The translations under genes were made by a program, and so were the position numbers. DNA of 7,649 nt. It comes from Chloroflexia bacterium (GTDB lineage: Bacteria > Chloroflexota > Chloroflexia > Thermobaculales > Thermobaculaceae). Positions 7,213 to 7,649 of this stretch are shown in pieces; the first letter of the stretch is position 1, and each line of letters starts with the position of its first letter. Under the pieces are notes generated by a model. The model was not told the DNA's origin. It ran no database searches and was given only the letters and a program-made list of their open reading frames with translations. The DNA lies in assembly GCA_013695265.1 (NCBI GenBank), contig JACDAU010000150.1:1-7649 (forward strand), written 5' to 3'.

Positions 7213-7248
7213 AGATGCCGAAGCCGGGCAATCGCCGACGCTGCTGAA
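7213..7248. other. Convergent junction between the broken hydrolase and pdxT
   Basis: Only about 36 bp separate the end of hydrolase homology from the pdxT stop. There is no stem-loop with a T-run on either strand and no in-frame stop for the hydrolase frame, so no terminator can be assigned. Confidence 0.5.
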
Positions 7249-7649
7249 CTACGCCCGAGAGGCGTTGGGCGCTGCGTTGCCCGCTTCCACCATTTCGAGG
7301 AAGTAGCGATGAAAGCGCGGGTCGCCGGTGAGCTCGGGGTGGAAGCTGGTACCCAGGAGGTTGCCCTGACGGACCGCAACGACGGTGCCGTCCTCCAGCC
7401 TGCCGAGCACCCGCACGTCATCACCGACGGACTCCACGATGGGCGCACGGATAAACACCGCGTGCAGAGGCTCGTCCGCGATCTCGGGCATCGGGATGTC
7501 CGTCTCGAATGAGTCGAGCTGACTGCCGAACGCGTTGCGCCGGACCCGCACGTCGAGCACCCCGACAAGGGGCTGGCGCAACCCGCCTATGTCCTTCGCG
7601 AGCAGGATAAGCCCGGCGCAGGTACCCCACACGGGCCGCCCGGAGGCGA
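7249..7649 (-). CDS. pdxT: Pyridoxal 5'-phosphate synthase glutaminase subunit PdxT (5' end beyond the window)
   Basis: Seen on the minus strand: 132 residues from the right edge to TAG (7251-7249). It begins 'ASGRPVWGTCAGLILLA', with the nucleophile elbow Cys encoded at 7618-7620. Then come 'RRNAFGSQLDSFE', the PdxT-typical segment, and 'GNLLGTSFHPELTGD', with the catalytic His (7339-7341) and Glu (7333-7335). The triad is therefore complete. Full-length PdxT is about 190-200 residues, so roughly the first 60-70 are outside the window. Known: PdxT hydrolyses glutamine and channels ammonia to PdxS, which makes pyridoxal 5'-phosphate from ribose 5-phosphate and glyceraldehyde 3-phosphate in the cytosol; pdxS often lies just upstream, here beyond the right edge. 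It is convergent with the broken hydrolase gene, with about 36 bp between them. Identification is firm. Confidence 0.96.
   Translation of the reverse strand, partial: ASGRPVWGTCAGLILLAKDIGGLRQPLVGVLDVRVRRNAFGSQLDSFETDIPMPEIADEPLHAVFIRAPIVESVGDDVRVLGRLEDGTVVAVRQGNLLGTSFHPELTGDPRFHRYFLEMVEAGNAAPNASRA

Noticed and set aside
7252..7271. CGCCC/GGGCG inverted repeat near the pdxT 3' end as a terminator
   Set aside because: The arms are only 5 bp, lie inside the pdxT coding sequence, and are not followed by a T-run on either strand.

Overview
The window is GC-rich and gene-dense. It has short or overlapping gene junctions, many GTG starts, and TGA, TAA and TAG all used as stops. The gene set is a DUF4129/DUF4350/MoxR/DUF58 cluster, an HTH_42 winged-helix protein, a DUF2277 protein, a class-C-type serine hydrolase and the PdxT glutaminase of the DXP-independent vitamin B6 pathway. 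This is most reminiscent of a high-GC Chloroflexota (Thermomicrobia-like) or actinobacterial genome. That placement is inferred from gene content only; no rRNA or other marker is present.

Region 1 (about 1-5416) reads as one tightly packed plus-strand operon. It holds a DUF4129 membrane protein (probably cut by the left edge), a DUF4350 membrane protein, a MoxR-family AAA+ ATPase and a DUF58 (vWA-like) membrane protein. An HTH_42 protein with a Q-A-Q motif, like AlkZ-type DNA glycosylases, follows. Junctions overlap by 4 bp (GTGA), 7 bp, 4 bp (CTGA, if the DUF58 gene starts at a CTG) and 4 bp (GTGA). The first four genes form a recognisable set: a cytosolic MoxR chaperone-like ATPase with membrane-anchored partners, function unestablished. 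The fifth is an unexpected passenger that could link the operon to DNA damage, or may simply be co-transcribed.

Region 2 (5417-5926) is a 165-bp intergenic stretch followed by a small DUF2277 gene. A 19-bp near-perfect palindrome lies just upstream of its ribosome binding site and is a candidate operator.

Region 3 (6011-7212) is a serine hydrolase/beta-lactamase-fold gene whose catalytic motifs are still recognisable. It is broken by a one-base frameshift near 6470-6500 and by a TGA exactly where the conserved Trp of the 'GERWMYD' segment is expected. It also seems to have lost its natural stop, so the frame runs on into the antisense of the next gene. Either it is a recent pseudogene or this stretch contains assembly errors.

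Region 4 (7249-7649, minus strand) is the C-terminal two thirds of pdxT, convergent with the hydrolase and cut by the right edge. I saw no tRNA, rRNA, CRISPR array, insertion sequence or clear rho-independent terminator. No stretch above 300 bases lacks a gene.
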